Shown piece by piece: positions 26,201 to 35,831 of a DNA stretch of 64,000 bases. The DNA comes from Urechis unicinctus (Eukaryota > Annelida > Polychaeta > Xenopneusta > Urechidae). Every line of letters starts with the position of its first letter. Position 1 is the first letter of the stretch. The position numbers and the translations under genes are program-made. The DNA is taken from positions 29,469,204-29,533,203 of the forward strand of contig CM067356.1 of the NCBI GenBank assembly GCA_034190875.2. Reading direction: 5' to 3'. The notes below the pieces were generated by a model. It searched no databases. It saw only the letters and a program-made list of their open reading frames with translations, and had not been told where the DNA came from.

Positions 26201-29200
26201 CAGCAATCAGCAGCATTAATATCACACCCCCAAATAGCTGGTAGCTCATCTTCTGTTATTACTATGTAGGTGATCGGTGACCGAGAACTCATGGAGCATG
26301 CCTACAGTAGACTGACATCCAGAGATCCTCAGCGATTCTGGACGTCTGGCCAGTGGATGACAGAACGTAGAGGAGGTTCTGATGTGGGTATGTTATCACC
26401 ATACCATGGGATTTAAGACATGATATTCAAACAAAGGGTAGTGGGGTTTTATTCATTTGGTGTTGTAGAAGGGTTCATGTGTGTGTGGTGGGGGGCAGGT
26501 GGGGGGTGGTGTTGGGGAATACCTTTAATCATACTGGCCAATTTTAATACATAGTGTTATTATTACCAATGTCCAGCCTTAGGAACTGAGACGCTTGCGG
26601 TGGAACAAGCTGATGGGTCTTATAAACTGTATGGTTACAAGTGGTTCTCATCAGCAACAGACTCAGATATGTCCCTTACTCTTGCTCGGATTGTTGATAA
26701 ACAAGGCCAGACTATGGAGGTAATCTCACTGCTGTAATATACCCTGGTGTGTTATAAATTATCCCCAAATTATCGTCTGGGGTTATTTTTCTGTTAAGCA
26801 TTGATATTGATTTATTTATTATCCCTGAAAAGTAACATTTTCCTGCTAAATGTTTTTTCTCTTTCAAACAAAATATATGCTTGACCCTTTTTCCAGTTAT
26901 CTTGATGTGGAGAACATGATCAAATGTTATGGTTTGAAATCTCCAAATGCAGACTTGACCCATAATCTGCACAATTATTTTACAGTAATCTTACTGACTA
27001 TTTTTATCCTGCAGGGAACCCGTGGTCTGGCCATGTTTTACCTGGAAACGAGGAAACAAGACGGGAGTTTGAACGGGATAGAAGTTCAGCGCTTGAAGGA
27101 GAAGTTAGGAACACGTCAGCTCCCTACAGCCGAGCTTCTCCTTGATGGAACTAGAGCTCATAAGGTTTAACATTAAAACCACATATGTTGCAGAACTATT
27201 GTCATGAGACTAGTTGAAAACTAAGTTAACTTAATGTCTCTGTAATTTGAAAGAATAATGTCGTTTAAGTTTTCACTTCATGTAAAAGCTTTGATCAGAT
27301 GCCACATCAATTACGCAGTCTATGGATTACACAACGCTGTTATTTTTCTTTTCTACTGGATATTTAATCTGACTATGTAGGTGTCTGCTGATGGTCGCGG
27401 TGTAGCTTGCATTTCTAACATGCTTACCGTGTCGAGGCTTCACAATGCTGTCAGTTCTGCCAGCAGCATGAGGCGGTATCTTGTGCTATATTATCCTTAT
27501 TTTTTTGTTGTTAACCTCTTTAACCTCCATGCGAATCTTTGATTTTACAAGATATAATTAAATCCCTCACTCCCTGCTGTGTGCATACATACTTCTGACA
27601 TTTGTTAGAGCTCTCTATGATTGACTTACTAAAACAGGATATCTAATGTGTGATTGTTTACAGTATGGTGAATTTAGCACGCGACTACAGCACTCGCAGG
27701 TCCTGTTTTGGTAAAATAATTTGTGATCACCCTCTTCATATGAAGATCCTGGCACACATGGAGGTATGGATGACCAATTATTTGATATTAGAAAATGACT
27801 GGTTTAAATGTAGAGGTCATATACATCACAGGCACTCAAGTCTGTCTTCAGAACTCCCCCGAGCAACAGAGAGCTGTATAACAATGAATATATACATGAG
27901 TCAAGCGAAACCAAACACTGGCAAACGGGCTTGTTGAATAAAGTGACTTGGGTGCCTGTGATATTTATTACCCCAGCTATGCTCAAAACTGAAAACCGTT
28001 TGTCAAACTTACATGTATTCTGTCTATATGTTCTGTTCCTCATTGTCTTAGCCATTGTCCTTGTCAACATCATCATCATAATCATTGTCATCATCATCAT
28101 TGTGTGAAGTCCCTTTTCCTTTGCATGACCATTTCTTATGGTAGTTACAATATATAGCAAGAACGGTGAATTATATATGTATATTAATGTAATTAGAGGG
28201 GTAAGTCTGCATGTTCTCCACTTTGATGTCAATAGTCACACACCTGTTGTTGTTTACTCCTGATTGGTGTATAAGGTTGAAAGAGAAGGATCATTTATGT
28301 TTGTGACATAGGTGGAGACAAGAGCTGCCACCCTTTTAGCGCTGGAGATGAGTCGGATTCAGGGATTACAGGACTGTGGCCTGGCTACTGATCATCAACT
28401 CCAAGTCTACCGGCTACTCATCCCCATCATGAAGCTGTACACTGCTAAACAGGTCAGCTTCACCAGGACCCAACATGCCATCAGTGATATGCTGCATCAA
28501 CTGAGATGCATAGCAGATTAAACTTTCCAGCAATTAAGCCGGTATAAATCAATTACAGAATGGGGTATAGATTTAAAGAAAAATATTCAATAGTTACTTT
28601 GTCAAACCACAGTCATGCATTCACAGGAACCCATGTTATTTATTCTGAAAGTGAGCTAGGTAATTTAGGGATACATATAATGACAGACATTTGTCATGTA
28701 AAATCTGAAGGTCATGGCTTCAAGGGGAAATCAGCCCAAGACCCTTGTGTTGTATATTTCCACAAATCCAGTCATTAGTATTCTTTTGTGGGATTCTTTG
28801 TCTGTGCCTTCATATTTTTTTTTTACGCTGCAGGCACTGAAATAATAAAACACCCATATGCAGCCTCTAAACTATGGAGTTGTTATATATCAGAGGCTTT
28901 GGGGGAGGGGTGTTTCGCAAATCGAGTGCTAGACACAGTAATGAAGGTTTTGTTTGTGGTAGGCTGTTGCTGTAGCCTCTGAGGGCTTGGAGAGTTTTGG
29001 GGGAGCTGGCTACCTTGAGGATACCAACCTGCCCCAAATACTACGAGATGCTCAGGTAAGCTAAACACATGATTGATAGCAAGTATATATTTGATACATT
29101 CATCCAAAGGAAGCAAGTCACTTTCCACCAGGTTCTTCGGGACATTTTATTTTGATGATTCAGAGCAGAGCTATATTTTGCTTTCTTGATAGTTACTTTT

Positions 29201-30204
29201 CCAATAATTTTTGCCACTAACTTTTTACAATTTTACAGGAATGAGCAATCTATGCATGCATCTTAATCAGCTGTTATTTGTGTGGTCATCCAGGTGTTAC
29301 CCATCTGGGAGGGTACAACCAATATTCTCTCCCTCGATGTACTGAGGGCACTGAGTAAGAGTGAGGGGGAGTCCCTCAAATCCCTCCACACTGACATCAT
29401 ACAGCGCCTTGAACCAGTCAAAACTCTCGCACAAGTTATCTGTCCTCTGTTGGGAGAGTCAAGTCTGCAGCTAGTGATGTTGTTGACTTTGCCCACCAGA
29501 ATATCTCTTCACTTGAACTAGCAGCCCGTGACTTTGCCTTCAGTCTTGCCAGAACCTACATGGGTAAATGCTTGATTTAAAGCAATATATTTGCATTGGA
29601 TACTGGCTAGTATAAAATTTTCCCTAAAATTTTAAAAAAGAAGACATTGACTTCAATATAAATTGGACAATGCCTATTGAAATGATTACAGATGTCTTAT
29701 ATGTGAAATTTGTTGATGTTTCTCTTTTAACCAAGTAAGTTTCTTGTACCTGGTACATTACTGCATACCAGTGTGTGCATAGCTAAATGCAAATGATTCA
29801 ACTGAAAAAGACTGTATGCTTACATGCCATGAAAGATGTAATCAATGAAACCATGCAACATGACATGTGTATGTTGGCTACTGCTATATCCTGCCGTGTG
29901 TTGTCAGGTATGCTTCTTTTGGAACATGCCAACTGGTCAGAAGCTACATCCCAAGACGCGCTCACCGCTAACAGGTATTTCACTACACCTGTCAAGTGTA
30001 ACTGTATAGACATAATAGTTAAAATGTAAATGAAGGAATCCATAACAATAATTGTTTTTTTTTCATAGGTGGTGCGAGCAAGACTTGGTCCCAGTACTTT
30101 CGCACCTTAGAAATGGTCGCTATGGAAACCAGGTGTCTAAGGATGAATTTGAGCTTGTATTTGATGGTTATGGGCCAAGAGTTGACAGCAAAAGCAAACT
30201 CTAA
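20213..30204 (+). CDS. AidB/ACDH-11-type acyl-CoA dehydrogenase (5' exon not found)
   Basis: Exons: 20213-20387, 25245-25477, 25922-26021, 26270-26387, 26577-26719, 27015-27164, 27381-27475, 27664-27763, 28312-28452, 28963-29055, 29294-29563, 29908-29974, 30069-30204 (stop TAA). It is a flavin-dependent acyl-CoA dehydrogenase of the AidB branch. Visible motifs are [16 protein letters not shown] ([10 protein letters not shown]), [20 protein letters not shown] (FAD/substrate loop), [41 protein letters not shown] and [18 protein letters not shown]. elegans ACDH-11 and bacterial AidB share this architecture; the substrate is inferred to be a long-chain acyl-CoA. The first coding exon is not recognised upstream of 20213. 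One base appears missing near 20352, and the frame shifts near 29430. The first visible intron (20388-25244) holds an antisense CR1 element. Confidence 0.88.
20840..24470 (-). mobile_element. Degenerate CR1/L2-like non-LTR retrotransposon
   Basis: Read on the minus strand. ORF1 remains at 24350-23640 (a Cys-rich CAVCHKSF finger region, then [15 protein letters not shown], typical of CR1 ORF1). The endonuclease region starts around 23290 ([16 protein letters not shown]) and continues after a SINE insertion ([13 protein letters not shown] at ~22880). The reverse transcriptase follows: [39 protein letters not shown] and [18 protein letters not shown]. The active-site box reads YDDD instead of the usual (F/Y)ADD. 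Several shifts and stops make it inactive. It lies antisense in an intron of the dehydrogenase gene. The 3' boundary near 20840 is uncertain. Confidence 0.88.
22984..23128 (+). mobile_element. SINE 3' fragment nested in the CR1 element
   Basis: CAATCGGGTGGTGGCGACTT through GTTGGTGTGCCGTTAAACCC matches the 3' half of the SINE at 40210-40672. It ends in a TTACC repeat tail. It splits the CR1 endonuclease frame between LLLQGYE and the continuation near 22980, so it inserted after the CR1. Confidence 0.75.
24471..25244. other. Intronic DNA between CR1 and the next exon, no element recognised
   Basis: Single-copy-looking intron sequence with a short GT run at ~25168. No exon or known repeat is seen. 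Confidence 0.4.
28067..28103. repeat. (CAT)n microsatellite in an intron
   Basis: Imperfect CAT/CATCATAAT repeats inside the dehydrogenase intron 27764-28311. Confidence 0.8.
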
Positions 30205-31189
30205 ATCACTTCTAATTTCTGACACCTATTTAATGATCAGACGATATTATACTGCAATATATTTTTGAAAACCTATATGAATGCTATTATCTTACTGCGA
30301 TTTGTATTTGTGTTGTTGTTGAATGGAACAAGTGTTGCTTCCTTGATTGAAAGTTTGAATGGTTCGTGTTGATCATTATGATTGCGATAAATATATAAAG
30401 CTGGTGAATGAGGGAGAATTGAAGATGCTTTTTTGGCGATTTGCAATACCCTGATTCTTTGTAAAGATGTGTATATTATCATCATAGCAAGATATCTGTA
30501 GTTTTAACATATATACTTCATAATCCATTCTAATTGACAGATATGAATATGTCACAGTTTATTGGATTCATCTGAAGATAAACACATTTTAATTGAAAAA
30601 ATATATATGTGGTCTAAAATGTGTTCATTCATTTCTTTGGTAGTATTCCTGCACCTGAATTGACATCAATGATGCAACATTATTAATTCAAGTTAAAATA
30701 CTGGACGGATTTACATACATGGAGCCACATAAATGAGCCATCTTGTTGGTCTTCTCACTGGAAGGACGTACCAATTGCCAACGAACATTGGCATTCACTG
30801 ATGTGAAACCAGGTGAACACATAACATTATTATAAACAGTATTAACTAATCTCCATATTAAAAGAAACAATTAAAATCTTAATATTGCTTCATGGATATT
30901 GATTTGAAAGCATCAGCAACTGATCAAAACACATTTCTTGTGATGCAGGTCTTTATTGCTCCTATCTCCTTGCAGCATGTGGATAATATAGTGTATGAAT
31001 CCCTGAAATTGATAAATTTCTTGCTGCTCAGCAGTTTGGGCCCCCTGAAATGTCCAGTGGACCCCCATCTTTGGGTTGGGAATTCTACCCCTAAGGTCCC
31101 TTACCCTTGAAAAATTTAGGCTAGTGACAGCCCTGCTCCTAAGTATACCAACTACCTATATTCCACCTGTGAACCTGGAGTACCTTTGT
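30205..31189. other. Intergenic, no gene seen
   Basis: 3' flank of the dehydrogenase and downstream flank of the IFT172 copy. The final IFT172 exon expected in this interval was not found. Confidence 0.45.
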
Positions 31190-32039
31190 AGCCATGAGAT
31201 ATCTGTTCCAGTCATCTTTATTTGCAGCTTTCCCAGGCTTCTTGAATTCCAGCTTGTTCCTCACAACAGGGTAACCTGAGCATAACATTGCACACATCAG
31301 GTTATCCATTGACAGTGATACTGACATCATAAACTGAATTACAATATTGTACATCTTTATTATCCCTATATAGACTATATTTGTTGTAATGCTATATTAT
31401 CCTCATTATCTTTGTTTTAAAAACTTAACTAGTTAATGTAAAAACATGTCATCCTGCATATATTTTTAGTTTATTTGTCTGACCTGTGATGATGCAAGGT
31501 GGTGAAGAGATGCCTGAGCTAGCGGCTGTCAGAGAACCTTCATACATGGTTCTCTCATCAGAGGTACACTGTGCCACCCTCTGGTCTATGGAGACTGCTA
31601 GCACCTACTCCTTGACATCCTCATGTTGTGTGTCGGACAAGAAAGGCTTCTCGGGCAGTGGAATATCAAAGGGAATATCCGTATCCTGGAAGTCTGTGTG
31701 GTCTAACATATCTAGGGTAGATTCCTCAACAAGATCCAAGTATCGATTCAAGAAGACAAAAGCCATGTTCTCCCAGCCGATTGCTTTGCAGGTGATGCTG
31801 GCTTCAAAGAAAGCCTTGTCAGCTGGAATAATGTCGGTGTGATGCAGGAGAGAAACGCACAGGTTGGCAGCCACAGACTCCAATGATTTGTAAGCCACAG
31901 AGGTGGAACGTGTGGCGTATTAGTAAGCAGCAAGCAGCATGGCCTCGAATTCCTCGTGCTGCGGTGAGTTTGCATCAGTTCCCTTGGACATACTATCTGA
32001 GAGATCGTGCAACATGTCTCTCAGATCAGCCCATGTCCG

Positions 32040-32437
32040 CCCAGATAGCACAATGCTGGTGGGCCACCGGCGGGCCATCGGCGGCTGCGCCGTCGGCCCG
32101 CCAGTGGCAGCCACCGATGGCCCACCAGTGGCGTGACCAGCTAATAGCCGTCGGCCAGCCGTCGGCAAGCCGCTCATAGTAGCAAGCCGTCGGGCCGTCA
32201 GTGGCCCACCGATAACTCATCAAGTATTTAAAAATGCCTCAAACTAATATACAAAGAAGAACAGCAACACCATATTTTAATTAGTTTATTAAGAAAGCTA
32301 AATTTCTTCCTCAGAAGACAAATCGTTATAATCAATAAGTCACTAAGTGCAGCGATCCTTGACATCTGTAGCTCTTCATTCAGTTCTTTTTCTGAAATCA
32401 AGTAGACATGAAGATTTTCATTGACAATAATTTTTTA

Positions 32438-32468
<31 letters not shown>

Positions 32469-33405
32469 AATACACCTCCGCTCCCTTCTTACCTTCCTCC
32501 CAGACCCTACGCTGCCCTTCCCAACCCGAGGCTACCCTACCCTACCCTGCCCTACCCGACCCGACGCTGCCCACCGCTACCCGACGAAACCCATACCCGA
32601 CCCGACCCTACGCTGCCCTACCCGACCCGGCCCGATGCTACCCAACGCTGCCCACTGCTACTCTTCCCTACCCGACGCTACCCTACCCAAGCGCAACCAC
32701 CGTATGCCACGCTTGGGACGCCGCGCTCTGGAGTCTGGTCGCTTGTGACGGGCGAGCTAGGCATGGTGCGTCGGCAATGAGAGTAGACTAGTTAAGCTAT
32801 TCAGGGCGTCAACATTCCTTGTTAAAATGGAAATTTATATTGATGATGGGTAAACTCAACGTTATTGTACATAAGTGAATAACGGTATTAATCCTAAAAA
32901 TTGGGTACGAGTTGGTTTGGGTACGAGTTGGTATGGGTACGAGTTGACCCTAACTCCTTAAATCCAACTCAGGTAAATTTCATGTAAAAAACATTCAAAT
33001 ACAAAGAAATGCGATGAATACTAGATGTTTCATATCCCATGTATTATCTTAATACGTATTTAAAATGGATAAATGTACCTGCAACTCACCTAACACAGTA
33101 GAAGTGATGAAAACTGAGCGATTTTTACGAATTTCAAAATAACCGCCAACATTCAGCGACTGAACTAAGCCTAAGGTTAAGGTCGTTACTAATTTGTAAA
33201 GATGCAGCTAGATGGCGCGATGGCAGACATCCAGCCGAAGACGAGCCACCGGTGGGCCGCCGGTGGACCGTCAACTGGGAACTGCCGTCGGCCCAACAGG
33301 GGCTGGTCATCGGCTAGAGCCGACAGCGAGCCACCGTTGGGCCGCCAGAGGACCGTCAGCTGGGAACTGCCGACGGTAGCCACCAGCGGGCCGCTGGCGT
33401 TGTGT
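32040..33405. mobile_element. GC-rich TIR DNA transposon inserted in the IFT172 copy
   Basis: The left end CCCAGATAGCACAATGC and right end GGCGTTGTGTGGG are inverted repeats; the right end has lost TATCT relative to the copy ending at 13184. Subterminal GC-rich repeats (GGGCCGCCGGTGG and the complement) lie at 32056-32215 and 33235-33400. The middle holds a CCCTA/CCCGA-type short-period array (32497-32690) and three 17-bp GGGTACGAGTTGG repeats (32904-32950). It separates IFT172 codons NKAESYR and TWADL, which are adjacent in the family. No transposase is visible. Confidence 0.78.
32497..32690 (+). repeat. Degenerate CCCTA/CCCGA short-period array
   Basis: About 190 bp built from 5-bp units CCCTA, CCCGA and CCCAC with variations. 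It lies inside the GC-rich transposon. It resembles telomere-like repeat only superficially because the period is five. Confidence 0.75.
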
Positions 33406-33559
33406 GGGCGGTAACTCTCAGCTTTGTTCAAATCAGGCATATTGACAACACATTGGAAGATGCGTTTATATATGTTGTAGTTCTGAGGAATAGCAGGGGC
33501 CCTATGCTATATATAAAGATCCATGGCATCCAAGATGCGATTCTCTTTTATGAAAGTAG

Positions 33560-33643
33560 TAGGCAAAGAAACTCCGCCTCTGACAGCTCCGCGCTGTAGG
33601 TGGCATCAGATCATAAAAACACCAGGGGCGAGTGCCTTGCCTA
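33560..33643. mobile_element. MITE of the TAGGCAA family (84 bp) in the IFT172 copy
   Basis: Ends TAGGCAAAGAAACTCCGCC and GGGGCGAGTGCCTTGCCTA are inverted repeats. Perfect 9-bp duplications TGAAAGTAG flank it (33551-33559 and 33644-33652). Removing it and one duplication reconnects IFT172 codons reading TFI and KEN. Confidence 0.88.
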
Positions 33644-33662
33644 TGAAAGTAGCAGCGTACAT

Positions 33663-33708
33663 AGCCGTGCACGACGTTTATATTTATATTAACGTCGTGC
33701 GCGGCTGT
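33663..33708. mobile_element. 46-bp hairpin (AGCC/GGCT family) in the IFT172 copy
   Basis: AGCCGTGCACGACGTTTATA and the complementary right arm form a near-perfect palindrome. Perfect 9-bp duplications AGCGTACAT flank it (33654-33662 and 33709-33717). It interrupts the IFT172 frame after HKYVAMYA. Confidence 0.82.
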
Positions 33709-33803
33709 AGCGTACATAGCAACATACTTGTGGAGAACCTCAGTGCTCTGCCATTGGCCTTTCTCTACGCAGCCACAACATCCACACCGGCCATGGCATC
33801 AGC

Positions 33804-33892
33804 CACTCTCCATGACAGACATGTTTGACGCAATGCTAACATAACATCCCAGCCTGCGCAGAAGCCGATGCGCAGGAGATCGGGCATCAGCA
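33804..33892. mobile_element. 89-bp insertion (CACTCTCCATG family) in the IFT172 copy
   Basis: Begins CACTCTCCATGACAGACATG and contains GCGCAGAAGCCGATGCGCA. Perfect 9-bp duplications GGCATCAGC flank it (33795-33803 and 33893-33901). Relatives are at 47872-47930, 56246-56315 and, partial, 58236-58276. Confidence 0.82.
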
Positions 33893-34646
33893 TTACCCTG
33901 GGTCCTGTGGTACTCTTTGTTCTTTTTGTCCACACAGGCCTCATACTTAAGCTCTAGCTCCTTTGCCACCTTCTTGGCTTTGTTCCATTCTTCAGCTTGT
34001 ATGAAAGCATCGATTGCTTCCTTGATCATGTCCACCTGGAGTAACATCTCTGCAGCAGGGGCGCAACGCTTGGCATATATCATATGCCCTATGATATCTA
34101 CCACTTGTTGTGCTTTCTCACCAGTCATGAACTTCAATGCTAGATCAGCCGCTTTAACCCAGCATGTCTCTAGAATATTGGTGGGTGATTTAAGGTGTGA
34201 CTCGGATGTAACACCATACAGCACGTGTGTACTCCCGGAGGAATCCCACTCCTTAGCTTGATTGACAAGGGTTTCCGCTCCTCGGGTCGATTTGGCTGTC
34301 ATTTCTTGGTTATATTCATCCTCAAGTTGTTCTAGTTTGTCGGGCACATAATCCTTGGCCACTCTCAATACATCTTGCCACATTCCTGCCTCTTGGTAAT
34401 ATTTCAGAGCCATTTGAGCCCTGAGCAAGAAAGATTCCGCTTTCTGGAACTCTTTTTCTTCAAATGCAAAGCAACTTTGTCAAACAAGGACATCAACAAC
34501 GGAATCGGATCATTTTCTTCAGCAACCCGTTGAGCAGAATCCCAGCCATATTCACTCATGCTGGCATAGTGTTTAGCTATCTTGCGGTAGAATATTTTGG
34601 CATTGGAGTTGTCTTGAACCACATCCAGGATCTGTATTGCTTTCAC

Positions 34647-34673
34647 CAAGGAGTTATAACCAATAACTCCTTG
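34647..34673. mobile_element. Ultra-short hairpin insertion (CAAGGAG family, copy B, 27 bp)
   Basis: A perfect 11-bp inverted repeat (CAAGGAGTTAT / ATAACTCCTTG) around AACCA. The flanks CTTTCAC at 34640-34646 and 34674-34680 are identical (7-bp duplication). It breaks the IFT172 frame between RQWVKA and IQILD, so the empty site is known. Confidence 0.88.
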
Positions 34674-35549
34674 CTTTCACCCACTGTCGAGATTGTATGG
34701 CTGCTTCCGAGGCTGCTTCCACTGCCTTCATTGTTGCTCCAGCTTCTATAAAATGGTTAATTACTTCTTCAAGCTGCTTCCGGTGGACTAGGTGATCTCC
34801 CCATTCTTCCTTCTGCTTCACCACAGCCTGTGGAAATGCCTGTCGTGTTAGTTCCACAGTTCGGCGGTAATTCATGCCATCGCGGTAGCACTGGAGAGCA
34901 TCCTGACGATGATGGATCTTCTCGTACAAATCGCCAGCCTTTTCATACATATCACCTTTGATGAGAGCACCTGCTATGCGATTGTCAAGTTCCGATTTAT
35001 TCATCAGCTCCTTTCTGCAAACATCAAGTTTCGCTGCTCTTGCAGACATTCTAGCTTTCATGTACAGGTTAATGGCAGCCATATCATCCCTACTCTATCT
35101 CCTTCAATTCACCTGCTTAACACCTCCTGATGTGTCTCCATCAGCCACTGGAAATAGCTGCCTTTTAGATGCTCCACCTCAGGATGACATTTTGCCTCAG
35201 CAACATCAATAGCTTCATCCCATTTATGCAATTATTAATACATCTCCATTGCTTCATCAATGTTATTCTGCTAAAGGTAGACACTTTCGGCCAGCTTGAA
35301 TTTTTACTCCATGATAGCCATGCGAGCTCGGACCTTGTAGTGATTGAAGCCGTTACCCCCCACTTGTTTGGAGGCGTCTTCAGCATACTTGTTAGTGCCA
35401 TGGAGATAACGTGCCTTTGAAACATCCCCCATTGCAGCAAAGCACCGTTCAGCTATGTGAAGCTGCTGTGCCTCTAGTGGTGTTTCCCACATTGCTTCAG
35501 TTTCATGTGAGTTATTTATTTTTCATGTACCTGCATTTTTTTCTTGTAG

Positions 35550-35831
35550 AATCTCCATTCGGGCCAACAATCATTTTATAACGACCTCACTGAAATAGAA
35601 CAGGTGGAGCTAAATGAACCTTCAGACCAGGTTTCTGTGCCCCTCAAAGACTTAAATGGAAAACCAATTCGAACATTCATGATTCAAATAGCTGTGCTCT
35701 CAGACCACCAGAATGGGCGAGGCACCCACATGCGTCAGATCAAGATACACACTGCACGGGAGGTCTCGATCACAATGCAGTATCAAAGCATTATTCAGTA
35801 TGCCAGTGTTGTAAGGTGTTCATTTCTTTGA
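35550..35831 (+). pseudogene. ANAPC10: ANAPC10 last-exon copy
   Basis: ANAPC10/APC10 is a core subunit of the anaphase-promoting complex that helps recognise degron-bearing substrates. The exon follows a good acceptor (TTTTTTTCTTGTAG, to 35549) and encodes ISIRANNHF, then in a second frame NDLTEIEQVEL, PLKDLNGKP, RTFMIQIAVLSDHQNGRGTHMRQIKIHTA, matching the C-terminal half of the DOC domain. A missing T in the CATTTT tract (~35573) shifts the frame. The remaining exons are not in this window. The right side abuts a gypsy element and the left side the opposite-strand IFT172 copy. It could instead be a true terminal exon with an assembly error. Confidence 0.75.

Larger units (their letters stand above)
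31190..35512 (-). pseudogene. IFT172: IFT172 pseudogene, intron-poor, with nested insertions
   Basis: IFT172 is the largest IFT-B subunit of the ciliary transport train; this copy covers parts of its C-terminal TPR-rich half. Recognisable pieces in order on the minus strand are [17 protein letters not shown] (~35460), GDHLVHRKQLEEVINHFIEA (~34780), WDSAQRVAEENDP (~34540), KDYVPDKLEQLEDEYN (~34340), EAIDAFIQAEEWNKAKKVAKEL (~34000), GVDVVAA (~33780), PQNYNIYKRIF (~33480), TWADLRDMLHDL (~32020), [16 protein letters not shown] (~31770), DFQDTDIP (~31700) and [22 protein letters not shown] (~31230). No introns interrupt the stretch above 31490, unlike the other genes here. One GT-AG intron (about 31266-31489) and a donor after LMATK remain. 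About 250 residues of the family sequence are missing near 34560. Many stops fit CAG/CAA to TAG/TAA or TGG to TAG. Five elements are inserted. Confidence 0.92.

Noticed and set aside
31486..31842. 118-residue + frame
   Set aside because: Antisense shadow of the IFT172 C-terminal part.
32497..32690. Interstitial telomere repeat
   Set aside because: The period is 5 bp with CCCGA variants, not the CCCTAA hexamer of most animals.
32408..32791. 127-residue + frame rich in Pro
   Set aside because: Produced by the CCCTA/CCCGA array and a short TA run inside a transposon.
33917..34261. 114-residue + frame
   Set aside because: Antisense shadow of the IFT172 copy on the minus strand.
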